A stretch of 64,000 bases of DNA. It comes from Holzapfeliella floricola DSM 23037 = JCM 16512. GTDB lineage: Bacteria > Bacillota > Bacilli > Lactobacillales > Lactobacillaceae. Below the pieces are notes generated by a model. The model searched no databases. It saw nothing but the letters and a program-made list of their open reading frames with translations, and was not told the origin of the DNA. Made by a program: the position numbers and the translations under genes. Shown here piece after piece: positions 18,936-33,900 of this stretch; the stretch's first letter is position 1; the number at the start of each line of letters is the position of its first letter. The stretch lies in assembly GCF_001436605.1 (NCBI RefSeq), contig NZ_AYZL01000010.1, forward strand, positions 1 through 64,000. Direction: 5' to 3'.

Positions 18936-19514
18936 TTGAAAATTTTAAAAGACAGATTACTTAAAGACGGAAAAGTTATCGGGGATGATGTTTTAGAAGT
19001 TGACTCATTTTTAAAACAACAATTAGACCCTGTTTTGATGAAGCAAATGGCTGATGAATTTTACGAACGCTTTAAAGAAAAGAAAGTGACAAAAATTTTG
19101 ACAGTTGAAGCTTCAGGAATTGCACCAGCTATTATGGTTGGTTACAACTTCAACGTTCCTGTTGTTTTCGGTAGAAAACAAAAATCAGTAACATTGAACG
19201 ATAACATGTACTCAGCAACCGTGTTTTCATACACACATCAAACCTCAAATGAAATTGTTATTTCGCGTGATTTCTTATCAGCTGATGACCATGTCCTAAT
19301 CATTGATGACTTCTTGGCTAATGGACAAGCTGTTGAAGGGTTACTAGATATTGTCAATCAAGCAGAAGCAACAGTAGCGGGCGTGGGAATTTCCGTTGAA
19401 AAGAGTTTCCAAAAGGGTCGCAAAATGTTAGATGAACAAGGTTACCAAGTGGAATCACTTGCACGTATTTCATCTTTTGAAGGTGGAAAAGTTCACTTTT
19501 TAGGTGGAGAATAA
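18936..19514 (+). CDS. xpt: Xanthine phosphoribosyltransferase, copy 2
   Basis: A 192-residue paralogue of the gene at 15305, aligned end to end without gaps in the regions I compared. [13 protein letters not shown] again begins at residue 120 and EASGIAPAIMVGYNFNVP near 60. The start is TTG after GGTAGGA. The gene is monocistronic, separated from guaB by a weak terminator and closed by its own. Both copies look intact, so one may prefer guanine or hypoxanthine, or they may differ in regulation; sequence alone does not decide. Confidence 0.93.
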   Translation: MKILKDRLLKDGKVIGDDVLEVDSFLKQQLDPVLMKQMADEFYERFKEKKVTKILTVEASGIAPAIMVGYNFNVPVVFGRKQKSVTLNDNMYSATVFSYTHQTSNEIVISRDFLSADDHVLIIDDFLANGQAVEGLLDIVNQAEATVAGVGISVEKSFQKGRKMLDEQGYQVESLARISSFEGGKVHFLGGE

Positions 19515-19516
19515 AA

Positions 19517-19555
19517 CCAAAAAAGGTCACACGCTTTTAGGCTGTGATCTTTTTT
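19517..19555 (+). terminator. Terminator after the second xpt
   Basis: AAAAAAGGTCACA and TGTGATCTTTTTTT form a hairpin with a T-run immediately before the pcrA leader. Confidence 0.85.
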
Positions 19556-19646
19556 TGTGTGATAAAAACTACATTTAATAATCGATTTTTGCTATACTGG
19601 TATGTATTAGCAACGTTACAAATACAAGATGAGAGTAGGCAAAATT

Positions 19647-23911
<4,265 letters not shown>

Positions 23912-23922
23912 GAGGCTGTATT

Positions 23923-25071
23923 TTGAAGAAAATCGCATATCTTATACAGCTTATAATTTTAATGATTATTTTGACAGGTTGTGGCAATCTGCAAAATTCT
24001 AACTTGGCGAATAATAATTCTGCTCAGGTTCAAAACACGTTCCAAATTACGGGAACGACTAATGACAATACTTATAATGTTTTGCTTCAAGATGGGCGTT
24101 ATAAATCTAGTCCTTCTCGTGGTGCGACAGCGACCATGTTAAATTCAGTTGATGTAACAGGGATGGAATCAGGCTTGGTTCAAATTTCAAAACAAGCCTT
24201 TTCAACAGAAAAATATATCTTCCAAGAGGGCCAACAAATTAGTCAAAGTGATGCGTATAATTGGTTAGGTCGTTATGACGAAAAAAGTAATCCAGATGGC
24301 TTAAACCCAGCTGCTAATTCTGAAACAGATGCTGACAAACGCACACCTGTTTATCTAGAGCAATTACTTGAACAAAATTATATGACAGGTTCAGGCAATA
24401 ATTACAATGTTCAAGGTATAAGTTTAACGCTAGCAATGAATTCTGTTGACTACTACCAAAAAGAAAAAGATGGCGCAACATACAGCACTAAAATTTCTCG
24501 TGAAGACCAAGAAAAGCATGGAAAAGAAATGGCTCAAAAAGTTGTTGAACGGTTGCGACAAAAAGAAGGGCTTAAGAATATTCCAATTGTAATTGCGTTG
24601 TATTCACGGCCAAGCGTTGACAGCTTGACTGGTGGCGCATATTTTGCAACAACAACAGTTAACGGTGATAGTGGTTCAATTGGTAATTGGCAAACGATTG
24701 ACAATCAAACGCAAGTGTTTCCAATCGTTTCTGGTTCTGAAAAGGCCATTAATAGCTCAGACCTTGAAGGTTTTCAAAACTTCAAATCTATTGTACAAGG
24801 TTATTTCCCCAACTTAAGTGGGGTTATTGCCAAAAGTAACTATGAAAATGGTAAACTTAATTCAATGACTATAACTGTGAATACACAATTTTATGGTTAT
24901 CAGCAGATAAATAGTTTTACTAAATTAATTTCTAACAGTGCTGAAAAATATTTGCCTAAAAATGTGCCAATTGAAATTAAAGTTCAAGCTGTTGGTGAAG
25001 TTCAATCAGTTGTGATTCGAGACAGCAGTAATTATAATTTCTATAGTCATGTATTTAGTAATGAAAATTAA
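23923..25071 (+). CDS. camS: CamS-family sex-pheromone-like lipoprotein
   Basis: A 382-residue lipoprotein with signal MKKIAYLIQLIILMIILTGC; Cys20 is the predicted lipidated residue. The rest matches the CamS family (DUF1672-like pheromone lipoproteins), whose cleaved signal peptide is the source of the cAM373 conjugation pheromone in Enterococcus faecalis. The cellular role of the mature protein is unknown. The start is TTG with a GGAGG site. Its place between ligA and gatC is conserved in many Firmicutes and suggests a housekeeping role. Confidence 0.9.
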   Translation: MKKIAYLIQLIILMIILTGCGNLQNSNLANNNSAQVQNTFQITGTTNDNTYNVLLQDGRYKSSPSRGATATMLNSVDVTGMESGLVQISKQAFSTEKYIFQEGQQISQSDAYNWLGRYDEKSNPDGLNPAANSETDADKRTPVYLEQLLEQNYMTGSGNNYNVQGISLTLAMNSVDYYQKEKDGATYSTKISREDQEKHGKEMAQKVVERLRQKEGLKNIPIVIALYSRPSVDSLTGGAYFATTTVNGDSGSIGNWQTIDNQTQVFPIVSGSEKAINSSDLEGFQNFKSIVQGYFPNLSGVIAKSNYENGKLNSMTITVNTQFYGYQQINSFTKLISNSAEKYLPKNVPIEIKVQAVGEVQSVVIRDSSNYNFYSHVFSNEN

Positions 25072-25083
25072 CGGAGGTATTCA

Positions 25084-25386
25084 ATGATTTCTAAAGAAGA
25101 AATTGCGCACGTTGCGGCGCTTTCAAGATTAAAATTTAGCGAAGAAGAGCTAGAAATGTTCACACCCCAAATGGACGATATCATCGCCATGGCTGGACAA
25201 TTGCAAGAAGTGGATACAACTGATGTTGTGCCAACTAACTTAATTGTTGATGAAGTAAACGTCTTCAGAAATGATGAAGTTGAAAAAATGCAAACACGTG
25301 AAGAACTACTTAAGAATGTACCTGAAACAAAAGACGGTTTAATCAGAGTGCCTTCAATTATTGACAAGGAGGATGACAATCAATAA
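25084..25386 (+). CDS. gatC: Asp/Glu-tRNA amidotransferase subunit C
   Basis: A 100-residue subunit that wraps around GatA and stabilises the GatCAB complex, which converts misacylated Glu-tRNA(Gln) to Gln-tRNA(Gln). It shows the typical [15 protein letters not shown] start and the [17 protein letters not shown] segment. AACGGAGG precedes the ATG, and the stop overlaps the gatA start by one base. Presence of the complex fits the absence of GlnRS in Gram-positive bacteria. Confidence 0.96.
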   Translation: MISKEEIAHVAALSRLKFSEEELEMFTPQMDDIIAMAGQLQEVDTTDVVPTNLIVDEVNVFRNDEVEKMQTREELLKNVPETKDGLIRVPSIIDKEDDNQ

Positions 25387-26837
25387 TGAATTATTTAAAC
25401 GAATCAATCGACCAATTACATCAAAATTTGGTCCATCAAAAATTGTCAGCTAAAGAACTTGCAACTAACACACTTGATAACATCAAAAAAACAGATGACA
25501 AATTCAATTCTTTTATTTCACTAAACGAAAATGCACCTAAAGAAGCTGAAGCTATCACAGAATTCGACACACCTTTGGCAGGAATTCCAATCGCTGTTAA
25601 AGATAATATTGTCACAACAGAAATGAAAACAACAGCGGCTAGTCGTATGCTTGAAAATTTTGTATCTGTGTATGATGCAACAGTTGTTTCAAAACTAAAA
25701 GACCAAAAAGCTGTCATCATTGGTAAACCAAACTTGGATGAATTCGCAATGGGTTCATCTACTGAAACATCATACTTTGGCGTTTCAAAAAACCCATGGG
25801 ATCACACTAAAGTTCCAGGTGGTTCTTCTGGTGGTTCAGCAACAGCTGTAGCTAGTGGTCAAGTTGTGGCTGCATTGGGTTCAGACACTGGTGGTTCAAT
25901 TCGTCAGCCAAGTGCCTTTACTGGTATTTTTGGAATCAAACCAACTTATGGTCGTGTGTCACGTTGGGGATTAATCGCTTTTTCTTCAAGTTTAGACCAA
26001 ATCGGTGTGATGACTAAACGTGTTAAAGATGCTGCTTACGTTTTAAATGCAATTAGTGGTCATGATGAACGTGATTCAACAAGTTCAATGCGTGAAGTTC
26101 CTGACTTTACAAAAGCACTTAACAAAGACGTTAAAGGTCTAAAAATTGCTGTTCCTAAGGAATACTTTGAAATTGGTGTTTCTGACGAAGTTAAACGCGT
26201 GGTAAATGAAGCGATTAAGGTTTACGAAGAAAACGGTGCAATCGTTGAAGAAGTAAGCTTGCCACATACTAAATATGTGATTCCAACTTACTACTTGATT
26301 GCTTCTAGTGAAGCTTCATCAAACTTACAACGTTTTGATGGTATCCGTTATGGATTCCGTGCAAGTGATGTGAAGAGTTTAGCTGATGTTTATGTCAAAA
26401 CTCGTTCTGAAGGATTCGGAGACGAAGTTAAACGTCGTATTATGCTTGGTACATTCTCACTTTCAGCAGGAACATACGATGCTTACTTCAAAAAAGCTGC
26501 GCAATTGAGAACATTAATCAAACAAGACTTCGACCGTTTATTTGAAAAATATGACTTAGTAATGGGACCAACTGCACCAACAACTGCTTTTGGTATTGAT
26601 GCTAAAAATGATGATCCAATGACTATGTATGCTAACGATATTCTAACAATCTCAGCAAACATGGCAGGTATCCCAGCAGCAAGTATTCCAGCAGGACTTG
26701 CTTCAGATAACATGCCTGTAGGTCTTCAAATCATGGCACAACGCTTTGACGAAGAAGCAATCTTTAATGCTGCAAGCTTCTATGAAGATTACAGTAAATT
26801 CTATGAAAAAGTTCCTAGTGAAATGGAGGACAAATAA
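25386..26837 (+). CDS. gatA: Asp/Glu-tRNA amidotransferase subunit A
   Basis: A 483-residue amidase-signature enzyme that releases ammonia from glutamine for GatB. The Lys-cisSer-Ser triad is visible: K72 in AVKDN, S147/S148 in GGSSGGSA and S171 in [11 protein letters not shown]. It is translationally coupled with gatC before it and gatB after it, each overlapping by one base. Confidence 0.97.
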   Translation: MNYLNESIDQLHQNLVHQKLSAKELATNTLDNIKKTDDKFNSFISLNENAPKEAEAITEFDTPLAGIPIAVKDNIVTTEMKTTAASRMLENFVSVYDATVVSKLKDQKAVIIGKPNLDEFAMGSSTETSYFGVSKNPWDHTKVPGGSSGGSATAVASGQVVAALGSDTGGSIRQPSAFTGIFGIKPTYGRVSRWGLIAFSSSLDQIGVMTKRVKDAAYVLNAISGHDERDSTSSMREVPDFTKALNKDVKGLKIAVPKEYFEIGVSDEVKRVVNEAIKVYEENGAIVEEVSLPHTKYVIPTYYLIASSEASSNLQRFDGIRYGFRASDVKSLADVYVKTRSEGFGDEVKRRIMLGTFSLSAGTYDAYFKKAAQLRTLIKQDFDRLFEKYDLVMGPTAPTTAFGIDAKNDDPMTMYANDILTISANMAGIPAASIPAGLASDNMPVGLQIMAQRFDEEAIFNAASFYEDYSKFYEKVPSEMEDK

Positions 26838-28267
26838 TGAATTTTGAAACAACTATTGGGCTTGAAGTCCACGTTGAATTAAAAACGAACACTAAAATGT
26901 TCAGTCCAAGTCCAGTGCAATACGGAGCAGAACCTAACACCAACACAAACGTGATTGACTTTGGTTACCCTGGTGTATTGCCAACTGTGAATAAAGAAGC
27001 TTACCGTCTAGGAATTATGGTGGCTTCAGCTATGCACTCAAACGTGTCACCTTACACACATTTTGACCGTAAGAATTACTTCTATCCAGATAATCCAAAA
27101 GCTTACCAAATTACACAATCAGAATTTCCATTAGCTACTGATGGTTATATTGAAATTGAAGTGAATGGTTACACTAAAAAAATCCGCTTAGAAGAAATGC
27201 ACGTAGAAGAAGATGCTGGTAAGAATACTCACGGTACGGATGGCTATTCATCTGTTGACTTGAACCGTCAAGGAACGGCTCTAATCGAAATTGTGTCAAA
27301 ACCTGATATTGCAACACCAGATGAAGCACAAGCTTACCTTGAAAAGCTACGTCAAATCGTTCAATTTACAGGTGCTTCAGACGTTAAGATGGAAGAAGGA
27401 TCAATGCGTGTGGATACTAATATTTCACTACGTCCAATTGGTCAAGAAGAACTAGGTGAAAAAGCTGAGCTTAAAAACTTAAACTCATTTAACCACGTTC
27501 GTTTAGGTCTTGCTTATGAAGAAAAACGCCAAACTGAAATTTTACTTGCAGGTGGCGAAATCAAACCTGAAACCCGTCGTTTTGATGAAACAACAGGTCA
27601 AACTTACTTACTACGTGTGAAAGAAGGGAAAGACGATTACCGTTACTTCCCAGAGCCTGATATTCCAGGATTCCATGTAGCTGATTCATGGGTTGAAGAA
27701 ATTAAATCACAAATTCCAGAAATGCCAGATGTTCGCCGTAAACGTTATGTTTCTGAATTAGGTATTCCTGAATATGATGCTAATATTTTGACTCAAACTA
27801 AAGAAATGTCTGACTTCTTTAATGAAACAGTTGAAAATGGTGGGGATGCAAAACTAGCTTCTAACTGGTTAATGGGTGAAGTGAATGCATACTTGAACAC
27901 CAACAAAATTGACTTGTTAGAATCAAACCTAACACCTGAAAACTTAGCAACAATGATCAAATTAATTAAAGATGGTACAATTTCTTCAAAAATTGCGAAA
28001 AAAGTTTTCCAAGAAACAATTAAAAATGGTACAGAACCTAAAGCTTGGGTCGAAGAAAAAGGACTAGTTCAACAATCTGATCCAGCAGTTTTAGTACCAT
28101 TGATTAATGATATCTTGGATAATAATGAACAATCTATTGAAGACTACAAAAACGGTAAAGACCGTGCCATTGGGTTCTTAGTTGGTCAAATTATGAAAGC
28201 AACTAGAGGTCAAGCTAACCCTAAAGTTGTGAATAAAATTTTGTTAGAAGAATTAGACAAGAAGTAA
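26837..28267 (+). CDS. gatB: Asp/Glu-tRNA amidotransferase subunit B
   Basis: A 476-residue kinase/transamidase subunit that activates the misacylated tRNA. Characteristic parts are [13 protein letters not shown] at the start, [40 protein letters not shown], and the C-terminal YqeY-like tail that binds tRNA (about residues 330-476). Third gene of the gatCAB operon. Confidence 0.97.
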   Translation: MNFETTIGLEVHVELKTNTKMFSPSPVQYGAEPNTNTNVIDFGYPGVLPTVNKEAYRLGIMVASAMHSNVSPYTHFDRKNYFYPDNPKAYQITQSEFPLATDGYIEIEVNGYTKKIRLEEMHVEEDAGKNTHGTDGYSSVDLNRQGTALIEIVSKPDIATPDEAQAYLEKLRQIVQFTGASDVKMEEGSMRVDTNISLRPIGQEELGEKAELKNLNSFNHVRLGLAYEEKRQTEILLAGGEIKPETRRFDETTGQTYLLRVKEGKDDYRYFPEPDIPGFHVADSWVEEIKSQIPEMPDVRRKRYVSELGIPEYDANILTQTKEMSDFFNETVENGGDAKLASNWLMGEVNAYLNTNKIDLLESNLTPENLATMIKLIKDGTISSKIAKKVFQETIKNGTEPKAWVEEKGLVQQSDPAVLVPLINDILDNNEQSIEDYKNGKDRAIGFLVGQIMKATRGQANPKVVNKILLEELDKK

Positions 28268-28282
28268 GGGTGGGCGATTTTA

Positions 28283-29200
28283 GTGCCAAAAGCCAGATTG
28301 ATTTATAACCCGACTTCTGGACATTATCCTGTTACTAAAAGTGTTGTTGATATTTTAAAAGTACTTGAGGACGCGGGATTTGAAGCTAGTTCGTTTCAAA
28401 CGACTGTAGAAGTAGATTCGGCGAAAAATGAGGCAACCCGTGCGGCTAAAGCAGGGTTTGACTTAATCGTTTCAGCCGGTGGAGATGGAACATTAGATCA
28501 AGTCATCAATGGAATTGCCCCGTTGGTAACAAGGCCTAAAGTGGCTGTTATTCCAGCAGGAACCGCTAATGATTTTGCCAGAGCGTTGAATATTCCTAGA
28601 AATAACTTCAAAGAAGCAGCTGAAGTTATTTTAAAAGGACAAACACAAAAGTTAGATATTGGACGTGCTTACTCAAGTACAAATAGTCAATACTTTGTGA
28701 ATAATGCCGGCGGTGGCCATGTTACAGAAGTAACCTATGCACCTACTTGGCAGCAAAAGTCTATTTTCGGTTATAGTGCTTACTTGCTTAATGCTATTAA
28801 ACTATTAGCTGGATTACAGTCTAGAAAAATGCGTCTGACGTATGACACAGGTGTTTATGAAGGAGAAACGGTATTGTTCTTGTTGGGATTAACCAATTCA
28901 ATTGGTGGATTTGAAAAGATATTACCGATTCCTGAATTTTCAGATGGTAATTTTGGCTTACTGATTGTAAAACCAACACAACTTAATCGACTATTTCGAT
29001 TGATTAAGTTGGCAGTCAAAAATCGCCAACATTTAACGGATGATGATGTGATTTTTGTAAAAACTAAGACGCTCGAAGTTGAATTGCTAGATCAAAATAG
29101 TCATGGCAATGATGTCAATATTGATGGTGAAAAAGGAACAGCCTTTCCGCTATCATTTGAAAATTTGACGCAACATATCGAGTTTTATGTAAACTTTTAA
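28283..29200 (+). CDS. dagK: Diacylglycerol kinase (DgkB/YegS family lipid kinase)
   Basis: A 305-residue soluble lipid kinase that returns diacylglycerol, left over from lipoteichoic acid synthesis, to phosphatidate. The nucleotide-binding motif SAGGDGTLDQVINGI is at about residue 66, preceded by YNPTSG, and the catalytic region near the C-terminus reads NIDGEKG. The start is GTG after GGGTGGGC, 15 bases from gatB. A terminator closes the transcript. Confidence 0.94.
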   Translation: MPKARLIYNPTSGHYPVTKSVVDILKVLEDAGFEASSFQTTVEVDSAKNEATRAAKAGFDLIVSAGGDGTLDQVINGIAPLVTRPKVAVIPAGTANDFARALNIPRNNFKEAAEVILKGQTQKLDIGRAYSSTNSQYFVNNAGGGHVTEVTYAPTWQQKSIFGYSAYLLNAIKLLAGLQSRKMRLTYDTGVYEGETVLFLLGLTNSIGGFEKILPIPEFSDGNFGLLIVKPTQLNRLFRLIKLAVKNRQHLTDDDVIFVKTKTLEVELLDQNSHGNDVNIDGEKGTAFPLSFENLTQHIEFYVNF

Positions 29201-29208
29201 AATGTACT

Positions 29209-29246
29209 AAAAAACTGTACCTAAATTTTTGGGTACAGTTTTTTAA
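29209..29246 (+). terminator. Terminator after dagK
   Basis: AAAAAACTGTACC and GGGTACAGTTTTTT pair around a short AT loop. It separates the gatCAB-dagK transcript from rlmD. Confidence 0.9.
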
Positions 29247-29261
29247 AGCCTAGGAGATAAT

Positions 29262-30611
29262 ATGCTAAATAAGAATCAAGAAATACAATTGACAATTACT
29301 GATTTGAGTTATGAAGGAATGGGTGTTGCACATACAGAAGAAGGTATGACACTGTTTGTTGATAACGCATTACCAGGTGAAGTAGTGATTGCTAAAATCA
29401 TGAAACTAAAAAAAGGATTTGGTTTTGCAAAAACCATGTCAATTGAAACAAAAAGTCCAGAACGTGTAGAAATGGTCTCAAATAAGTGGGCACAAACAGG
29501 GATTGCGCCACTTGCCCATTTAACTTATGATAAACAACTGGAATTCAAAACTAAGCAAGTCAAAACATTAGTTGAAAAGAATAAGTTAGATGTGGATGTG
29601 CTAGATACCATAGCATCACCTAATGAATTAGCTTATCGTAATAAAGCGCAAATTCCCGCTCGTCAAGTTAATGGTCAACTTGAAGTAGGGTTCTTCCGTA
29701 AACGGTCACATGATTTGGTTGAGATGGAAGACTTTTTAATTCAAGATACTAAGATTGATAATACAATTAAAGGTGTTCGTGATATCTTACGTCGATATGA
29801 TATTGCTGGATACGATGAAAAAAATCATCGTGGTCAAGTGAAAAATGTAATTGTTCGTCGTGGTTATTTTACCGGTGAAATCATGGTGATTTTAGTTTGT
29901 TTGGATAAAAAATTCAAATATTTACAAAAAATTGCAGATGAAATTGAACAATTAGAAGAAGTTAAAAGTGTTTACCTAAATCACAATCCTCAAAAAACTA
30001 ATGTGATTATGGGTAAAAAGAATCGCTTATTAGCAGGTAATTCTTATATTACAGACAAAATCGGTGATCAAACTTTTATGATTTCACCACAATCATTTTT
30101 CCAAATTAACTCAAGCCAAACGCCAACCCTTTATCAAAAAGCAGTTGAAATGGCACAATTAAATGAAGATGATGAAGTATTAGATACTTATTCAGGGATT
30201 GGGACAATTGGTCTTTCTGTGGCTAAAAAAGTCAAAAGTGTAACCGGTGTTGAAGTCGTGAAATCAGCGGTAGATGATGCCAAAAATAATGCGACTTTAA
30301 ACCACATTACCAACTCAGAATTCTTCTTAGGTAAGTCAGAAGAATATATGAATCACTGGGCAGAAGAAGGCAAAAAAGCGACAGTTGTAATTGCTGATCC
30401 ACCAAGAAAAGGTGTAACTAGTGAATTCATTCAATCTACTGCTAAAATTGCACCTCGTAAGGTGATTTACATTTCATGTAATCCAGCTACTTTGATGCGT
30501 GATATTAAAGAATTTGAAGAATACGGTTATACAACCAAAACAATTCAACCAGTTGATATGTTCCCAATGACACAACATGTGGAATGTGTGACGGTGCTTG
30601 AGAAAAACTAA
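29262..30611 (+). CDS. rlmD: 23S rRNA (uracil-5-)-methyltransferase, RlmD/RlmCD family, copy 1
   Basis: A 449-residue SAM-dependent RNA methylase. Residues 1-60 form a TRAM domain. The SAM-binding motif DTYSGIGTIGLSVAK is near residue 307, DPPRKGV near 384, and ISCNPATLMRD near 405 holds the catalytic Cys. In Bacillus one such enzyme (RlmCD) methylates both U747 and U1939; here a second paralogue is encoded at 54271-55647, so the sites may be divided. It is convergent with the tracrRNA gene and shares its terminator. Confidence 0.9.
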   Translation: MLNKNQEIQLTITDLSYEGMGVAHTEEGMTLFVDNALPGEVVIAKIMKLKKGFGFAKTMSIETKSPERVEMVSNKWAQTGIAPLAHLTYDKQLEFKTKQVKTLVEKNKLDVDVLDTIASPNELAYRNKAQIPARQVNGQLEVGFFRKRSHDLVEMEDFLIQDTKIDNTIKGVRDILRRYDIAGYDEKNHRGQVKNVIVRRGYFTGEIMVILVCLDKKFKYLQKIADEIEQLEEVKSVYLNHNPQKTNVIMGKKNRLLAGNSYITDKIGDQTFMISPQSFFQINSSQTPTLYQKAVEMAQLNEDDEVLDTYSGIGTIGLSVAKKVKSVTGVEVVKSAVDDAKNNATLNHITNSEFFLGKSEEYMNHWAEEGKKATVVIADPPRKGVTSEFIQSTAKIAPRKVIYISCNPATLMRDIKEFEEYGYTTKTIQPVDMFPMTQHVECVTVLEKN

Positions 30612-30654
30612 AAAACGTTGCAGGAGAAAACCTGATAACAATTTATAAATAAGT

Positions 30655-30812
30655 ATAAGAAAAAGACCTAGGTCATATGACCTAGGTCTTTCTTTATGTA
30701 TTGCCAACTATAAATGGCTAATAAGTGTAAACTTTGCTTACGCATTGTTTTATTTTAACTCAGTATGTCAAATCAATAAGGTTAATGAATTGGGAGCTAC
30801 CCAACTCTTACC
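30655..30812 (-). ncRNA. tracrRNA of the type II-A CRISPR system
   Basis: Transcribed away from cas9. A minus-strand promoter (TTGCAT at 30842-30847, 17-base gap, TATTAT at 30819-30824) puts the start near 30812. A 5' hairpin of eight pairs (30787-30807) is followed by the anti-repeat. Bases 30762-30786 are a perfect 25-nt complement of the crRNA repeat, then comes a bulge (UGAG opposite GAA) and a lower stem UUAAAAU opposite GUUUUA, as in SpCas9 guides. Downstream I see short hairpins UGC-GUAA-GCA, AAGU-UUAC-ACUU and GCCA...UGGC, then the terminator palindrome. Ends are inferred from promoter and terminator. Confidence 0.88.
30662..30692. terminator. Bidirectional terminator, perfect 30-bp palindrome
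   Basis: Bases 30662-30691 are a perfect palindrome (each half AAAGACCTAGGTCAT). T-rich sequence follows on both strands. It can end rlmD on the plus strand and the tracrRNA on the minus strand, and would form the 3' hairpin of the tracrRNA. Confidence 0.9.
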
Positions 30813-30818
30813 GCTTTT

Positions 30819-30847
30819 ATAATACAACAAAAAAATTACTTATGCAA
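30819..30847 (-). promoter_or_regulatory. tracrRNA promoter
   Basis: On the minus strand TTGCAT and TATTAT are separated by 17 bases. It is back to back with the cas9 promoter in a gap of about 90 bases. Confidence 0.8.
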
Positions 30848-30854
30848 ATATTAA

Positions 30855-30884
30855 TTTGTAAAAATAAATAATCTGTTTTATTAT
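30855..30884 (+). promoter_or_regulatory. Probable cas9 promoter
   Basis: TTTGTA at 30855-30860 and TATTAT at 30879-30884 are 18 bases apart, followed by the strong ribosome site GAAGGAGGA before the cas9 ATG. Confidence 0.6.
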
Positions 30885-30911
30885 AGCTAGTACTTAGAAG
30901 GAGGACTAAAA

Positions 30912-33900
30912 ATGACATATAGAAACTATCATATTGGACTAGATATTGGAACATCGTCAGTTGGATTTGCTGTAAGATATGACAATGGTGAATTAGTTCA
31001 TAAAAAAGGAAGCAACTTAGTTGGGGCTAGATTATTCAAAGAAGGGGAAACAGCCGAAGAAAGACGTCTTAATAGGGGAGCACGTAGAAGATATAACAGA
31101 AGAAAATGGCGTTTAAATTTATTAAATCAAATTTTCAAACCATTAATTGAAGTAAATGATCCAACATTCTTTAAAAGGCTAGAACAGTCAAACCTAGTTA
31201 ATTATGATAAATCAGAATCTTTTAGCTTATTAAATAATCAATCAGATGATAAGTTGCATCAGCAATTCCCAACAATTTATCATTTAAGAGATTATTTGAT
31301 GAAAAGCACAGAAAAAGCAGATATTAGGCTTATTTATTTAGCAGTTCATCATATTGTTAAGTATCGAGGCAATTTTTTAGATGCTTCGCCTGTAGATTCA
31401 TTTGAAGCATCTAACTTAAAGGTAGACGAAATTCTTACACAAATTAATTTATTATTGGATAATTTAACAGACGATTTACGACTTAATACTCAATATGTAA
31501 CAGACATCGAACAAACTTTACTTTCCAATACTGAAAGTAATAAAGATAAAGAAAAAGTTATTCAAAAACTACTACTACATAAAGAAGCAATTAAGATTGA
31601 TAAAGATAGGACTGCTCAGATTGCGAAATTGGTTTTAGGTTATAAAGCTGACATAGCCAAATTATTTGGAATTACTGAAAAACTTCAAACACCTAAATTA
31701 GAATTATCAGCTGCCAATAGTGACGATGCTTTGATGGAACTAAGTGCAGAATTAAATGAAGACCAAATAGGTATTTTACTCCAATTAAAAACACTTTATT
31801 CAAGAGTCAGACTTAACCAAATTATTCCTTCAGGAACTAGTTTATCTAAGTCTATGATTGAAAAATATGAGTTGCATCATACACAATTAAAATCATTCAA
31901 AGAAAACATTTTATTAAAGTTACGAAGAAATACTGCAGTTAGACGAAATTTAGAATTAGCTTATGCTTTATATGTTGGGAACGCTCAGACAAAACAAGAA
32001 GTTTTTGAACCTAAAAAAGCTCGATTTACAAGTGATGACTTTGCGAGTTTAAAAGCTAATGCAAAATCAGCATCTAGTGTTAAAGAGGCACCCAAAAATA
32101 CAAAAACGAAATTAACAACTGATGACTTCTACAATATACTAACTGAACTGTTTGCGACATTTGAATCAGAATTGTCAGCAGACGAAGATATGATAAAAGA
32201 AGTTGAACAAATTAAAAAAGCAATTACTGGGGATAATTATTTACCTAAGCAAAGAACAGATCAAAATGGTAATATTCCGCATCAACTGCATCAAATTGAA
32301 TTAAGGCAAATTCTTCAAAATCAACTGCCACATTATCCAGAAATGGATAAAATCAATGAGCAAAAGCCAATAGAAAAACTAGTAACATTTCGTGTTCCTT
32401 ATTATATTGGCCCATTAATTACGCCTGAAGACCAACAAAAGTCATCAGCTGCTAATTTTGCTTGGATGAAGCGAAAAGAACAAGGTGCAATTACACCTTG
32501 GAATTTTGATGATAAAGTTGATCGCATGCAATCTGCTACAAACTTTATTAAAAGAATGACTGTTAAAGATACTTATTTAATTAATGAAGATGTTTTACCA
32601 GATAGAAGTCTCTTATACCAAAGATTTAAAGTTTTAAATGAATTAAATTTAGTCAAAGTTAATAACCAATTGTTGTCAATTGGTGAGAAACAAGCTATTT
32701 ATCATGATTTATTCGAAAAACAAAAAACAGTAAGCACTAAAAAATTGCAAAGTTATCTTCAAAGCGAACAAGGATATGGGGATAATATCGAGATATCAGG
32801 CTTATCAAATCCAGACAAATTTAATAATGGCTTAACTACATATATTGATTTCAAAAATATTTTTGGTGATTTAGTCGAAGATACAACGAAGCAAAAAGAA
32901 TTTGAGCAAATAATAGAATGGTCAACAGTATTTGAAGATAGAGCTATTTTTAAAGCAAAATTGCAAGAAGTGAACTGGTTGACAGAAGAACAGATTAAGG
33001 CACTGGTAGCTAAGAGATATAGTGGCTGGGGCAGATTATCTTATCGACTACTCGCAGAGTTAGTAAATGACAATGGTGAAAGAATTATTGATATTTTGTG
33101 GAATAACAAAGGGAGCAATTTGATGAGTATTGTCTCGCAAGATGAGTTTCAACAGCAAATTGCACGAATCAATAGCCACGAAGTTCAAGAACTTGGGATG
33201 GAAAGTGTTTTGGCTAATGCTTATACTTCACCGCAAAATAAAAAAGCCATTCGACAAGTAATGAAAGTTGTCGATGACATTCAATTAGCAATGAATGGAC
33301 AGGCACCAACCTCGATTTCAATTGAATTTACTCGAAAACCTGAAGAAAATAGTGAAATTAGCAAGTCTAGATATGAAACAATTACCTCAATTTATCAATC
33401 ACTTTCTAAAGATATTGAAAAAGAGGTGAAGGATAATCTAAATAAGAACAAGAGCAGTCTTAAAAAGAATCTGTCAGATAAATACTATCTGTACTTTACA
33501 CAATTAGGACGCGATATTTACACAAATCAACCCATTCCATTTAATGAAATTCCTTATTATGACATTGATCATATTGTGCCACGTTCAGTTGAAATGAATG
33601 ATTCTTTAAACAATCGAGTACTAGTAGCGAAAAGCATTAACCAAATCAAAAAAAATAATGCACCTATCGATAGTTCATTGAAGATAACAAGTGAAACACG
33701 TCAGTTGTGGAAAAAATTATTAGATAGTGGCTTAATTACCAAACAAAAATATTATAAATTAAGCAGTAGTATTAAGAATACGGTTAGTCCTTACGTTAAA
33801 CAGGGCTTCATTAATCGTCAGTTGGTAGAAACTAGCCAAGTTATCAAATTGGTTGCTAATATTTTGGGAACTAAGTATCAAAATGATGATACTGAAATTA

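Noticed and set aside
25068..25379. 103-codon open frame on the minus strand covering gatC
   Set aside because: It mirrors the well-supported gatC gene, has Ser-rich low-complexity composition typical of antisense frames, and no ribosome site.
30612..30661. Additional small RNA or short gene after rlmD
   Set aside because: Only a four-pair CAGG/CCTG hairpin is visible and there is no promoter or ribosome site.
30787..30812. A tracr-L type natural single guide controlling the cas9 promoter
   Set aside because: The 5' part of the tracrRNA forms a plain hairpin and contains no repeat-like GUUUUAGA segment, so there is no sequence support for such a form here.
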